This document shows, piece after piece, positions 10,570 through 19,066 of a stretch of 19,066 nucleotides of DNA. Each line of letters begins with the position of its first letter. The first letter of the stretch is position 1. The notes below the pieces were generated by a model. It made no database searches. It had not been told where the DNA came from and saw only the letters and a program-made list of their open reading frames with translations. The stretch comes from Zygnema cylindricum (lineage: Eukaryota; Streptophyta; Zygnematophyceae; Zygnematales; Zygnemataceae), in assembly GCA_037447655.1 (NCBI GenBank), contig JBBHKE010001231.1, positions 1 through 19,066 of the forward strand, read 5' to 3'. The position numbers were made by a program, and so were the translations under genes.

Positions 10570-11132
10570 CAGAGGTCACAAACGGTCAACCGAAACCGTG
10601 ACCGACCGTTAACCGACCGCCCGCGCCGGATCCGGAACGGATTCGGTTGCCAAATTTTGAGGGCCGCGCGGTTGCGGTCGGTTAATTCACCAGAAAAAAA
10701 AAATGGTCGGTTACGGTCGATTAACAAGAAAATAAAAAAAAAGAAAATTTTGTACTGTCCATACAATCAAACATTATTGTATCTTGTACTCTTTGGTATA
10801 GTGGAAGTACGTGACATCATGATTAGCGTCGCAAATCTGACACGGTAGTAAACACTATTCATTTCGCAAATCTTAGGGAACGCGACAAATCGTAATTATT
10901 GGCTTATTCATACGTCGTACATTAATTATTTTTGTACTTTTTCGGTTACGGGCGGACACGGTTAGTCGCGTCAAATTGCGTTTCGGTTAACTTTTATTTT
11001 CGTAAACGCCGGCCGGTTAACGGTTAACAATTTTGGAGCGTGACATAACTCAGTCGGGCGTCGGTTACTCAGATTTTGAAAAAAAAAACGGTCGGTTTCG
11101 GTTATGTAAAATTCTGACTTTTGCGACCGCTG
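10570..11132. mobile_element. hAT-like non-autonomous element, copy 2 (563 bp)
   Basis: Begins CAGAGGTCACAAACGG and ends TTTTGCGACCGCTG; the right end has one mismatch to the CAGAGGTC inverted terminus. It is collinear with copy 1 across nearly its whole length, including GGATCCGGAACGGATTCGG near the left end and GGAGCGTGACATAACTC near the right. It has one copy of the ~62-bp internal unit and no nested MITE. No target-site duplication was seen. Confidence 0.75.
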
Positions 11133-11299
11133 ACCTGCTGTACTTTCACGTTCCGACGTAATCAGCACATGCTTCTTAAAAGTTCGGAGGCAAGATTTTT
11201 GTATCCTCCCGATACGCCAAGTCAATATTCTATCAGATGATTCCCGTTCTTCTTTTTTAAAGAATTTGTGGTGGAAAACATAGCTACGTAAGTTCTGAA
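11133..11299. other. Short spacer
   Basis: Unique AT-rich sequence between the hAT-like copy and the TACG-rich tract. No feature recognised. Confidence 0.4.
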
Positions 11300-12180
11300 A
11301 AGATGCATGAAAAATTGTGGCGTATTATCAATTTATCATAGATCCCGATATGCTAGAAGCGTTGATGTCCAATTCGTACGGATTTCAACTTTTTTACGAA
11401 AATTACGTAATATTCGTCGATTTCATACTTTTCGTAAAATTCGTGTAGATTTCGCTGTACGGGCATGTGCGAAGGCGTACGGAAACCGTAATCCTAGAAA
11501 ATCCTTAAAAATATCTTAAAATGTACGGAAACTTAACAGAAATGTACAAAACTTTACGGAAAGTGTACCCTAAAAAACCTAATATAACGGGAAATCTAAG
11601 GCAGCCGTACTGAAACATAAGGAGCGCACGGCAATGTAACCTAAAAATCCTAAAATAGTAAAATCCCCCCTTTAATAACCCTAAAAAGTACGGTAATGTA
11701 CAAACGTTGTACCAGAATGTACGAAAAATGTAACGCAGATGTATGGATATAACGGGAATGTACGGGAATGTAACCTATACACACTAAAAGAAAAAACCCT
11801 AAAACGTACGCAAATTACGGACACTGTACGAAAATGTACGAAGAATGTGACGCAGATGTACGGCATTAAACGGGAATGTACGGGAATGCCCTACAAACCC
11901 TAAAATAAATAACCGTAAAAAATAAGGAAAATACGGACAACGCACATACATTTATGACAAGTGTGAGGGTAGTTATACAGAAATATACGGAATGTACGAA
12001 AATGTACCCTAAAAATCTAAGAATCCCCTTAAATAACCTTAAAAGGTACGGGCATGTACGGGAAATGTAAATAAGTGTACTAAAAATGTACGGGTACAAA
12101 GTAAGGTACGCATTTAATTGACTTTTCAACATCGTTTGGTGCGTACCGTACGTAGTATTCGTTAGTTTATACCGTGCGTA
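11300..12180. repeat. TACG-rich degenerate repeat tract
   Basis: The words TGTACGG, GTACGAAAATG, AATGTACGGGAATG and CCCTAAAA recur throughout. A ~115-120 bp unit is recognisable twice: near 11689-11806 and 11806-11915. Both copies contain GTACGAA, then AATGTAACGCAGATGTA or AATGTGACGCAGATGTA, then AACGGGAATGTACGGGAATG, then a CCCTAAAA motif. The rest is more decayed. No long open frame is convincing. The origin is unknown; it could be satellite-like or an old transposon interior. Confidence 0.6.
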
Positions 12181-13300
12181 AAATGCGCACGGGACATCTA
12201 TGGCTAGAAGTCATCACGAATTAATCTTCCGTGCAGTTGAAACATGGAATTGATATAAACATTATCATTTACAAAAACTAGATCAAACAAAACACAGCAG
12301 GACTTGACCAAAAAAATTGGTATCGGGAAAGACATGCAAACATTTATATGTAGTTTTTTTCATTTCACACACACTGAAATACTAAGTACGAATACCCTAC
12401 GAGCAAACCACATTTAATGTTTCCCTTGCTCACATTGAAAGTACAATCTTAATCCTTACTTTTCTTTCACTACAATGATTTCATACTAGAATGATTTGCA
12501 GTAATGTTGTTTACCATTGATTTAAAGTGATACTATAATTCTACCATAACTTGAAGTGAAATACAACTAAAAACCTGTCCTCCCTCCCCCCCCCCCCCCC
12601 TCACTTAATCACGGATAAATAGGTCATAATGGATAATAGCCACGCCATGTCATCATGCAAGAATTGACCACCATAACATGCAAACCATCAAAAAAGAATG
12701 ACAAAATATAAACATGCTAATTGATAAAAACACAATACAAAAAAACTGACCATCTGGCGCATTCCAGTCACAAATAACGACTGCCAGATATTTGCAATTT
12801 CAATACTCTGGACCGTCGTCTAAAATGACAGTAACCAACACTTTTTAAACACTTTAAACGAAAAACTTTTCCTTTTCCACTAAAAGTGTGTTGACATGAC
12901 GTGACTATACCACATAAACCACTCAAATTCTTCTATTTTTTTTCCTTCTTCCTCTAATTCCTTTTACAAACTTTTCCTCCTTTCAGATATCTCTTTTTTC
13001 GGATTATACACGACACGCTCCCTACATCTACTAAAGAATTAACGGATTTGGGAAAGCCAGAGGCTTGCCAATCGCGGTTTGAAACTACTTTTTTTGTCTT
13101 TTTTCTTCTTCAAAATCGTAAGTTGTGGCACGAATTTCCTCCTTCCTCTACTCTCTCCCTCTTTCTCTCTCTCCCCCTCTTTCTCTATCTCTCTCTCTCT
13201 CAGATATCAATTTTTAAAATTTACTGACACTACAGCTCTTTAGATTAAAACATCTTTCCCTCCGAGAAAAAAATTCCCATTATAACTCTCTTCTTTTTCC
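12181..13300. other. Spacer with C-run and pyrimidine tracts, no gene seen
   Basis: AT-rich sequence holding a run of 15 C at 12586-12600 and a CT-rich tract at 13135-13201. No open frame with family resemblance was found. The right edge approaches the duplicated USP 3' end. Confidence 0.4.
13135..13201. repeat. CT-rich simple repeat
   Basis: Interrupted (CT)n and CCCTCTTT tract on the plus strand, ending CTCTCTCTCAGATATC. It resembles a polypyrimidine tract plus AG, but no exon follows that I can support. Confidence 0.7.
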
Positions 13301-13309
13301 CCAGGGGTC

Positions 13310-13550
13310 ACTGTAAACTCCTCCATCCCTCCCTCTGAAAAAACATCCCAACCTAAAAATCGCCTAACAAGTTCTTCCCTTCCCCCTCAAAAAAACAAAA
13401 CCTCCTTTTCTCGCACTCAAACCTTAGCAAAAAAATGGTTTCATTTCAAACCATGCCTCATTTATAGAAAGAACAAATATCTTGATAATGAAAAGCCCCG
13501 AGATTGTAAAATCGACTATATTTGTCCCTCGTCGAATCGTAAACTTTCTT
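13310..13550 (-). pseudogene. Decayed tandem copy of the USP gene 3' end
   Basis: The minus-strand sequence at 13448-13545 matches the end of the USP coding region about 236 bases upstream. Shared blocks include CGATTCGACGAGGG against CGATTTGACGATGG, then CAATCTCGGG, then a near match around ATCAAGCATATTTG and the bases around the stop. The frame is broken by internal stops. The matching 3' flank is also duplicated: CCTCC near 13401 against 13631, and GCCTAACAAG near 13362 against GCCTCACAAG near 13591. The unit is therefore about 230-236 bp: roughly the last 100 coding bases plus 130 bases of 3' flank. It does not reach the catalytic His. Confidence 0.8.
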
Positions 13551-13681
13551 CATCCTTTCCCTCCGAAAAAAAAAATCAACCTTAAAAATCGCCTCACAAG
13601 TTCTTCCTTTCCGGCTCCAAAAAAACAAAACCTCCCCACTTTTTTCACATTCTTGAACCTTCCCAAAAAAAATGATTCGAT

Positions 13682-16498
13682 TCAAACCATGTGTCGTTTA
13701 TACAACAACAAATATGCTTGATCATGTAAAGCCCGAGATTGAGGAATCGACAATACTTGCCCATCGTCAAATCGGATCCATTTTCCATCATGTTGACAAA
13801 CGTCCGCGGTATAATGTCCTCCGGAAGGATCTTTCCCGTGATGTGACACTGTCGCAACAAGGTCACCGACACTAATTTAACTGTACCATTTCTAATCTAA
13901 TAAAAGCAAAAGAAAACAGAGAGAGTGAAAAAATAAATTGGTTAAAATAAAAAACTTTGTTTCAAAATTTGGTTTTCGTTTAATTTTCGCACTAAAATCA
14001 CGTCAGGACAAAAAGACAGTAAAAAGTAAAATTAAAAATAGATGTGGAGATAACCTCTGGACTATTTACAGATCTGAATAAAACTTTCATCCAAGTCAAA
14101 TCTCAATTTGTAACAATATAATCCACACTATTCACTGTGAGTGAAAAAAAACTCACATAAATTAACACTATTTAATGTGAGGTGTAAAAACCAGACAGCA
14201 AAAACTGTTCTCACCTGAACAAAATATAGAAGAAAAATGTACGTTGACACGAGATTCTTGTTAATAAAACAATAAAGAATCTTCAAAGCTTTCTGTTTTA
14301 CTTGGCACAAATGAGTCTATTGAGGGAGTGTTGTGAGATAACATTTGAGTCATTTAATTGGAATGAGTCTCTAGAGAGGGTATAAGTACATAAAAGACGA
14401 AAACTGTGCGATAAAAAGGTACATTTGACTGTTTAAATGGGCATAAACAAGTCTACTGAGGAAGTATAAAAATCCAAGAAAAATCCTAAGAAATACTATG
14501 AAAATCCCAATAACGCCTAAACAAATTACCTCTGTACTCGAAGCATTTGTGGAAACAAGAAGCTCTCTCGCGAGAGAGAGAGAGGCTGGAAACTTGATCG
14601 GTTTATGAACTTTTCCCATCCCTTGAGGTCCATAACTGAATCTTTTCAAATGGAGAATAAGAATTCGAGGGAGAGATTGAATTTTTACGGCTTTACTCGC
14701 GCTCACAATCTCGGGCTGCAGAAAAAAAAAAAACATAAAACAAGAAAAAGAAAACAAACAGTTCCAAAATTTCCAAAATTAGATGTAAAACCTAACAAAG
14801 GAAGTTAGTTGTTTTCTGGATTTTGCAGGTCAAAAGTTCAAGATTGACATTTTATTCGTTTAAAAATTCAAACATCCCTCTTCCTCTTTCTCCCCCTCCC
14901 TCTCCCTCCCACCTACCCTTCCTGACTGAGCCTTGTATCCCTCCAGAGATTCTGGGGCGGCAAAAAGCGCCAAAGCATCCTCCAATGAATGGACAGCCTC
15001 GGGAATGATGTCCAACTGGAGGAGTAAAAACGGTTGAACCGTAGCCGAGGCTTTGTTTCCTGTTTAAACCCAGAAACCACAAAAAAATCACAAACCTCAA
15101 AATCCCAAAACCTTAAGACTGTAGAAACTCCAAAACTCCAAAAAACTGAAATGGTCAAGAAGCAAAATTCTGAAATTAAAACGGGAAAAGGAAGAAGGAA
15201 AAGTAACAAAGAATATCAGTTTTTGCAATCCTTAGGAATATTTTGTTTTTACTACACTTCTTAATTCTTTCAAAACTTACTACTTGTTTTTAATACTTAT
15301 CTTTTGTTTTTTTAATATAGAAATTGCAACTTCATACCTTTTGTTTTTACCGCACTTCTTAAATGTCCTCCAAAACTTACAGCTTGTCACATATCTTTGC
15401 TTTTTGAATACAAAAGTTGTAACTACATACCTTCTGTATTTACCACACTTCTTAATTGCTTTCAAAACTTACAGCTTGTTATTAGTACTTATCTTTTATT
15501 TTTGAAACTAGAAGTTGTTACTACATACCTTTAGTTTTTACCACACTTCTTAATTGACCTCCGAAAATATCGCTTAAAGCCGAAGCGACAACTGTATGAG
15601 TCCGTGTGACCGATGATCGATTTTTAGGTCCCACAGTCTCCCACTCCTCCTCTCCATCTCCTCCCTCGCAATCCATGGCTACCTCTCCACTTTCCTCTAC
15701 TCCTTCCGAAAAACTTTCCGAAGTTCTCCCCTCCAATCGTAGCAATTCTTCGTGCATTCGATCCATCACAAGACTTAAAAAAAATTGAGCATCTTTTTGT
15801 AGTCTATTTTATTTTATTTTATTTTATTTTAAGGACAAAGTGAAGCAAAAAATAAATAAAGAAATGAAAAAAGCATATTCAGATTCGGAAAAAAAAACTT
15901 GTTGAGGGGAGGGAAGAGAGAGAGGGGAAGAGAGGGGAAGAGGAAAACTGGGCGAAAGGGAGAGGGAGGGAGGGAGGGAGGGAGAGAGGGAGGGGAGTGA
16001 AGACAGAGAGGAAGAGAAAGAATTCAAAAGCCTCTTTTCTGACTCTATCCCTCCAAATTTTCCCTTCTCTCAAAAAACTTACTTGTTTCTCATTCCCACT
16101 CGATGACTATTGGGACTAAATCGCAACAAAATGTCGTCAAACATTGTAGGAGAAAATGGTTTTCCAACCTCTACCCCTTTATTCGTTTTACCGTTATTCC
16201 CTCCTTTATCCTCTTTAATTTCGTTTCCACTTTCGACATTCGGTAAAATTTCAAATTCTCGAACGAAATCAGAAAAGGCTCGTAATGTGGGATATCCCGT
16301 CTGTATTAAAAAAAAAAAGAGAAAAAAGAAAAAAGCGAGAGAAAAAAATGAAATCCAGAAATTGTTCTGCTAATGTGTGTCACTAAGAGCTGATAAAGAG
16401 CCTGGAAAGAGGAAACCTGCCCAAGAGGGAGACAGGTAGAAAAAGAGAGAGCGAGAGGGAGAGAAAGAAAGAGAGAGAGACAAAGAGAGCGAGAAAGG

Positions 16499-16550
<52 letters not shown>

Positions 16551-18913
16551 TGGAAAAAGAAGGGGGCATAAAAAGGGTTTTTAGGGTTTTTTAAGGAACT
16601 CACCGCCGGAAGTTTTTGGGCTGAAATTGTTTGAAGGAGATGAAGAAAAGGGGAACAGGAGAGGAGAGATTGTAAAGTAGAATTTAAGAAACAAGTATTT
16701 CCGGCATTTAATAATCCCCTTGGTTGTATTCTCAAATTTCCCGAAACTTGTGTACTTTTTAAACTATTAAGCCACGAATCTCGACTGAGAGGAGAAACCG
16801 AAGAGAGAAGAGGAGAAGGATAGGGAGAGGGAGAGGAAGAGGTAGTTTCCACACCTCCTTTGCTTGAGCTTTCTTGAACTACGACTATCCCTCCTCCTCC
16901 TCCTCCTCCTCCTCCTCCTCCTCCTCCTCCTGACTGAGAGGAAGAGGAAGCCTCCCAACTACCTCTAGGTTCGGAAATTTTAAGGGCTAATGGAGGAGGA
17001 GGAGGTGAGAGCAAAGAAGAGGAAGAGGGAGAGGGAAGAGATATTTTTCCTCCCTTGGTCGACTGAATTGTATTAGTATTACTAGGAATTTGAGTTCGAG
17101 GATTTGAAATTCCTCCACGAGAAGGGGTAGAGGAACCTACCAGGGCTGCCCAAGATTTAACTACTGGTTTTGGAGGAGGGGGGAGAGGGAGAGGAGGAGA
17201 AGGAGCCGTTTGATTACTGGGAGGTAATTGAGATGGTTTATTGTTATCAGGGTTTAGGGTTTCTTCCGAAATCTCTATCTCTCCGTGTTCACTTGAGGAG
17301 GTGGAGGGAGGAAGAGACATATTTCCATTACCAACTTTTGGGTGAGAGGGGGTAGTAGAGATGGTAGTGGAGGAGGTAGAGGTAGAAGACATAGTAAAGG
17401 AAGAGATAGAGGGAGTGGTAGAGGACATAGTAGAGGAGGTAGAGGGAATGGTAGAGGGAGTGGAGGATATGGGCTTTTGTGGGCCAGAATTAGAAGTTCC
17501 CCTGGTAGGAAGATTTGGGTCTTGAGGAGAAGAGGGAGAGGGAGAAGGAGAGGGAGGAGAAGGAGAAAAAGAGGGAGCAGTAGCTACTGAAGACAAATTG
17601 AGATCCTGTGAAGAATTTAGACCAACGGGAAGATCAGCATTCAGAGGAGGGAGAGGTAAGGATACATTTGGTCCAGGGGCCCATGAAGAGTGAGTGGGAG
17701 GATAAGAGGAGAGAGGAGGGGGAGGTGGAGGAGGAGAAGGTCCTCTTTGTGGGACTGACCAAGGAGGGAGAGGTGCACAATTCACAGGTACAACTGCTAT
17801 TGGGGGAGGAGAGGGAGAGGCAGATCTCGCCGGAATACCCCAAGCTGGTAGAGGGGATGGGTTGGAGAGAGAGGGGAGAGAGGGAATGGGAGGTCCTATG
17901 GGCGTAAAGGTAGGTAATACAGTTGGAGGAGGAGTAGGCGATTGTTGAAAAGAAGGAGAGGGAATTCTTGGGATCGAATTGATTTCGAAACCGGTAGATA
18001 CTTGACCTACTAACACTTCTCCTCCTCCTCCTCCTCCTCTTTCTCTTCCTCCTCCTCCAATTACTCCTCCTACTCCAACTCCTCCTATTCCTACTCCTCT
18101 CCCTTGTTGCTGAATCTGGAGAGGAGGAGGAGGAGCTTGGAGGGAGATGGGAAGAACTGGTAAAGGAAGAGGTAGAGGAGCCATGGAAAGATGAGGAGAA
18201 GGAGAGGGTTGTGAAGGAGGAAGAGGATAAGCCAAACTAACCCCAACAACAGGAGGGAGAGAAGGCAAATTTTGAGACAGAGAAAACTGATCTCTTGTAT
18301 GGTCGACATTTTGGACGTAGGAAGGGGGTAGAGGGACAGGATAACCCTGGACAGGAGTTATCCCAGGAGGGAGAGGTAGTGGAATGATCGGAGCTCTGGA
18401 GGGAGGAAGAAGTGGTCTTGGGGGAGGAGAATAGACAGAGAGAGACCCATTTGGGACAGGCCAGGGGGTTCTGACAGCCATGGGAGGAATTCTTACAGGA
18501 TGTAAAGGGGAAGAGGGAGAGAAATTGGATAAATGAGAGGGGAAATGGGGGTATAAATCTGGGTTAATTCGGGTATCTCTAGACACCCCATTTTGAATGG
18601 GGTACGAATCGAGGGGGAGAGGAGGATGAGAGGGAAGAAATTGGGAAGGTTGAGGTGGGATTCCCTGAAAGGAGGAGGAGGAGGATTCAGAGGAAAATGG
18701 AACAGGAGGAGTGGGAAGAGAGGGAGAGATGGATTGAGAGTTGTCACTTTTTATGTTTAAAGATGAGAAAGAAGAGAGAGAGCCAGAGGGAGAGGGAGAG
18801 AGAGAGGAAGATGGTGATTTATTCTTCTCTGGAAAAATGACTTTATTGTTTTTATTCGATCCACCCTGAAAATATGCCGACTCATCGTCACCGAAGGAGC
18901 CGAATGAGACAAC
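13682..18913 (-). CDS. UBP24: Ubiquitin-specific protease, UBP24/USP10 family, 5'-partial, six exons
   Basis: Cysteine protease that removes ubiquitin from proteins. Exons, in transcript order: 18913-16604, 16300-16083, 15803-15529, 15059-14917, 14715-14530, 13871-13682. Junction phases 0, 2, 1 and 0 agree for the first four; the fifth does not (see findings). The 5' end with the ATG lies outside the window: the first exon begins at an acceptor (AG 18915-18914) after a (CT)n tract and has no in-frame ATG before the Pro/Ser-rich body. Counting from 18913: FGSF at residues 4-7; a Pro/Ser/Gly-rich, probably disordered region to about residue 725; the Cys box GLLNAGNTCFLNSTLQSLL with catalytic Cys 741 (codon 16693-16691); then YPTLRAFSDFVREF and KDAQFFLSLVMDRMHEELL. 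Next come IFGGQLRSVVKTKGNKASAT, SASKAVKIQSLPRILILHLK and the His box SHHGKDPSGGHYTAD (His codon 13816-13814) with RFDD. It ends KRHMV. There are no CXXC zinc pairs, as in USP10. Confidence 0.9.
13872..14529 (-). other. USP intron 5, possibly hiding a very small exon
   Basis: A 658-base AT-rich intron between the exon ending SSTE (phase 0) and the His-box exon, which needs two bases before its first T (phase 2). It contains a CAG/GTGAGA site (14220-14209 on the minus strand) after a T-rich tract, which looks like an acceptor and a donor at once. No convincing mini-exon of the required length was found. Confidence 0.5.
14563..14578. repeat. Perfect 16-bp palindrome in USP coding exon 5
   Basis: CTCTCTCGCGAGAGAG reads the same on both strands and merges into a short GA repeat. 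It encodes part of the SLSLARELL stretch. Probably a microsatellite by-product. Confidence 0.85.
15239..15563 (-). repeat. Tandem ~93-98 bp repeat copying the exon 3 edge and its splice donor
   Basis: On the minus strand each unit carries AATTAAGAAGTGTGGTAAA, a short spacer and AGGTATGTAG, then a T/A-rich stretch with ACAAGCTGTAAGTTTTG. The first unit is the true 3' end of USP exon 3 (QLRSVVKTK) with its donor at 15528. Equivalent donor motifs lie near 15431-15423 and 15338-15330. A fourth, partial unit near 15239-15290 has lost the donor. The units are diverged by point changes and small indels. Confidence 0.85.
15805..15831. repeat. (TTTTA)n microsatellite at a USP splice acceptor
   Basis: About five TTTTA units on the plus strand, so TAAAA units on the transcript, run directly into the acceptor ATAG before exon 3. 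The last ~25 intron bases are therefore purine-rich instead of pyrimidine-rich. A more usual T-rich tract lies further upstream. Confidence 0.85.
15901..16015. repeat. Purine-rich GA/GGGA tract in USP intron 2
   Basis: Mixed GAGGGA and GGGAGG units on the plus strand, pyrimidine-rich on the transcript. It fills much of the 279-base second intron. Confidence 0.8.
16499..16548. repeat. (GA)n microsatellite in USP intron 1
   Basis: About 24 uninterrupted GA units on the plus strand, CT on the transcript. If translated it gives the Ser-Leu repeats that falsely extend exon 1 past its GTGAGT donor. Confidence 0.95.
16888..16931 (-). repeat. (CCT)n trinucleotide repeat encoding poly-glycine in USP exon 1
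   Basis: About 14-15 uninterrupted CCT units on the plus strand encode a run of about 15 Gly within the disordered N-terminal region, between SSSSQS and IVVVQESS. Further CCT-rich blocks at 18019-18100 encode a second Gly-rich patch. Confidence 0.95.
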
Positions 18914-18914
18914 C

Positions 18915-18929
18915 TGAGAGAGAGAGAGC

Positions 18930-18965
<36 letters not shown>
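18915..18965. repeat. (GA)n tract supplying the polypyrimidine tract of a USP intron
   Basis: On the transcript this is a CT repeat of about 45 bases ending CTCTCAG, directly before the first USP exon in the window. The remaining sequence to 19066 is purine-rich and has no minus-strand ATG, so the start codon lies beyond the window. Confidence 0.85.
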
Positions 18966-18966
<1 letters not shown>

Positions 18967-19066
18967 CGAAAAGAAGAGGGCCAAAAAAAGGGTGAGGGAA
19001 ATGGATAGAGAAAGAGGGGGAAAAGAGAAGAGAGAGAGGGAGAGAGGGCGACAGGGGAGAGAGAGG

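Noticed and set aside
13645-13875. Overlapping open frames on both strands at the USP terminal exon
   Set aside because: The third minus-strand frame holds the USP His box and stop; the others are shadows, although one starts with a chance KLVSV resemblance.
16110-16373. Plus-strand open frame of 87 codons
   Set aside because: Antisense to USP exon 2, whose minus-strand translation matches the family and fits both splice phases.
16573-16595. TTTTTAGGG-like words as interstitial telomere repeats
   Set aside because: Only one or two imperfect units, within an AT-rich intron; too short to call.
16370-16603. Extension of the USP frame through Ser-Leu repeats to a stop at 16370
   Set aside because: It reads through the GTGAGT donor at 16603 into an intronic (CT)n microsatellite; the next conserved exon begins at 16300.

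Overview
This looks like nuclear DNA of a eukaryote. Both recognisable genes lie on the minus strand and are split by GT-AG introns of about 200-660 bp. The spacers are AT-rich and carry microsatellites and transposon fossils. The two proteins look most like plant-lineage homologues: NUP54, and a UBP24/USP10-type deubiquitinase. Together with hAT-like elements rich in CGGTTTCGGTT, this suggests a green-lineage genome such as a streptophyte or other green alga. That is an inference; the species cannot be read from the window.

Layout, left to right. Positions 1-432 hold nothing recognisable. Positions 433-3013 hold a decayed non-LTR retrotransposon (LINE-type) reverse transcriptase, minus strand. 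Positions 3014-3906 are a gene-free spacer that includes the region 3' of the next gene. Positions 3907-7478 hold a five-exon nucleoporin NUP54 gene. All four of its intron phases agree and it gives a 520-residue protein. Just upstream, at 7578-7750, lies a degenerate array that repeats a splice-acceptor-like motif. Positions 7751-8763 are a spacer with no firm gene. Positions 8764-11132 are a nest of transposons: TA-flanked MITEs with CACCGCGAATCG ends and two copies of a hAT-like element, one carrying a nested MITE. Positions 11300-12180 are an unusual TACG-rich degenerate repeat tract. Positions 12181-13300 hold nothing recognisable apart from a C-run and pyrimidine tracts. Positions 13310-13550 hold a decayed tandem copy of the 3' end of the next gene. 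Positions 13682-18913 hold a six-exon ubiquitin-specific protease, cut off at its 5' end by the window edge.

The genes appear unrelated in pathway. One encodes a central-channel FG nucleoporin. The other encodes a deubiquitinase with an N-terminal FGSF motif of the kind that binds the NTF2-like domain of G3BP. The most interesting structural theme is tandem duplication at gene junctions. An acceptor-like motif is repeated about five times upstream of NUP54. The 3' edge of USP exon 3 with its splice donor is repeated three more times inside the following intron. The stop codon plus 3' flank of the USP gene is duplicated downstream. I found no rRNA, tRNA or CRISPR array and no new multi-gene system.
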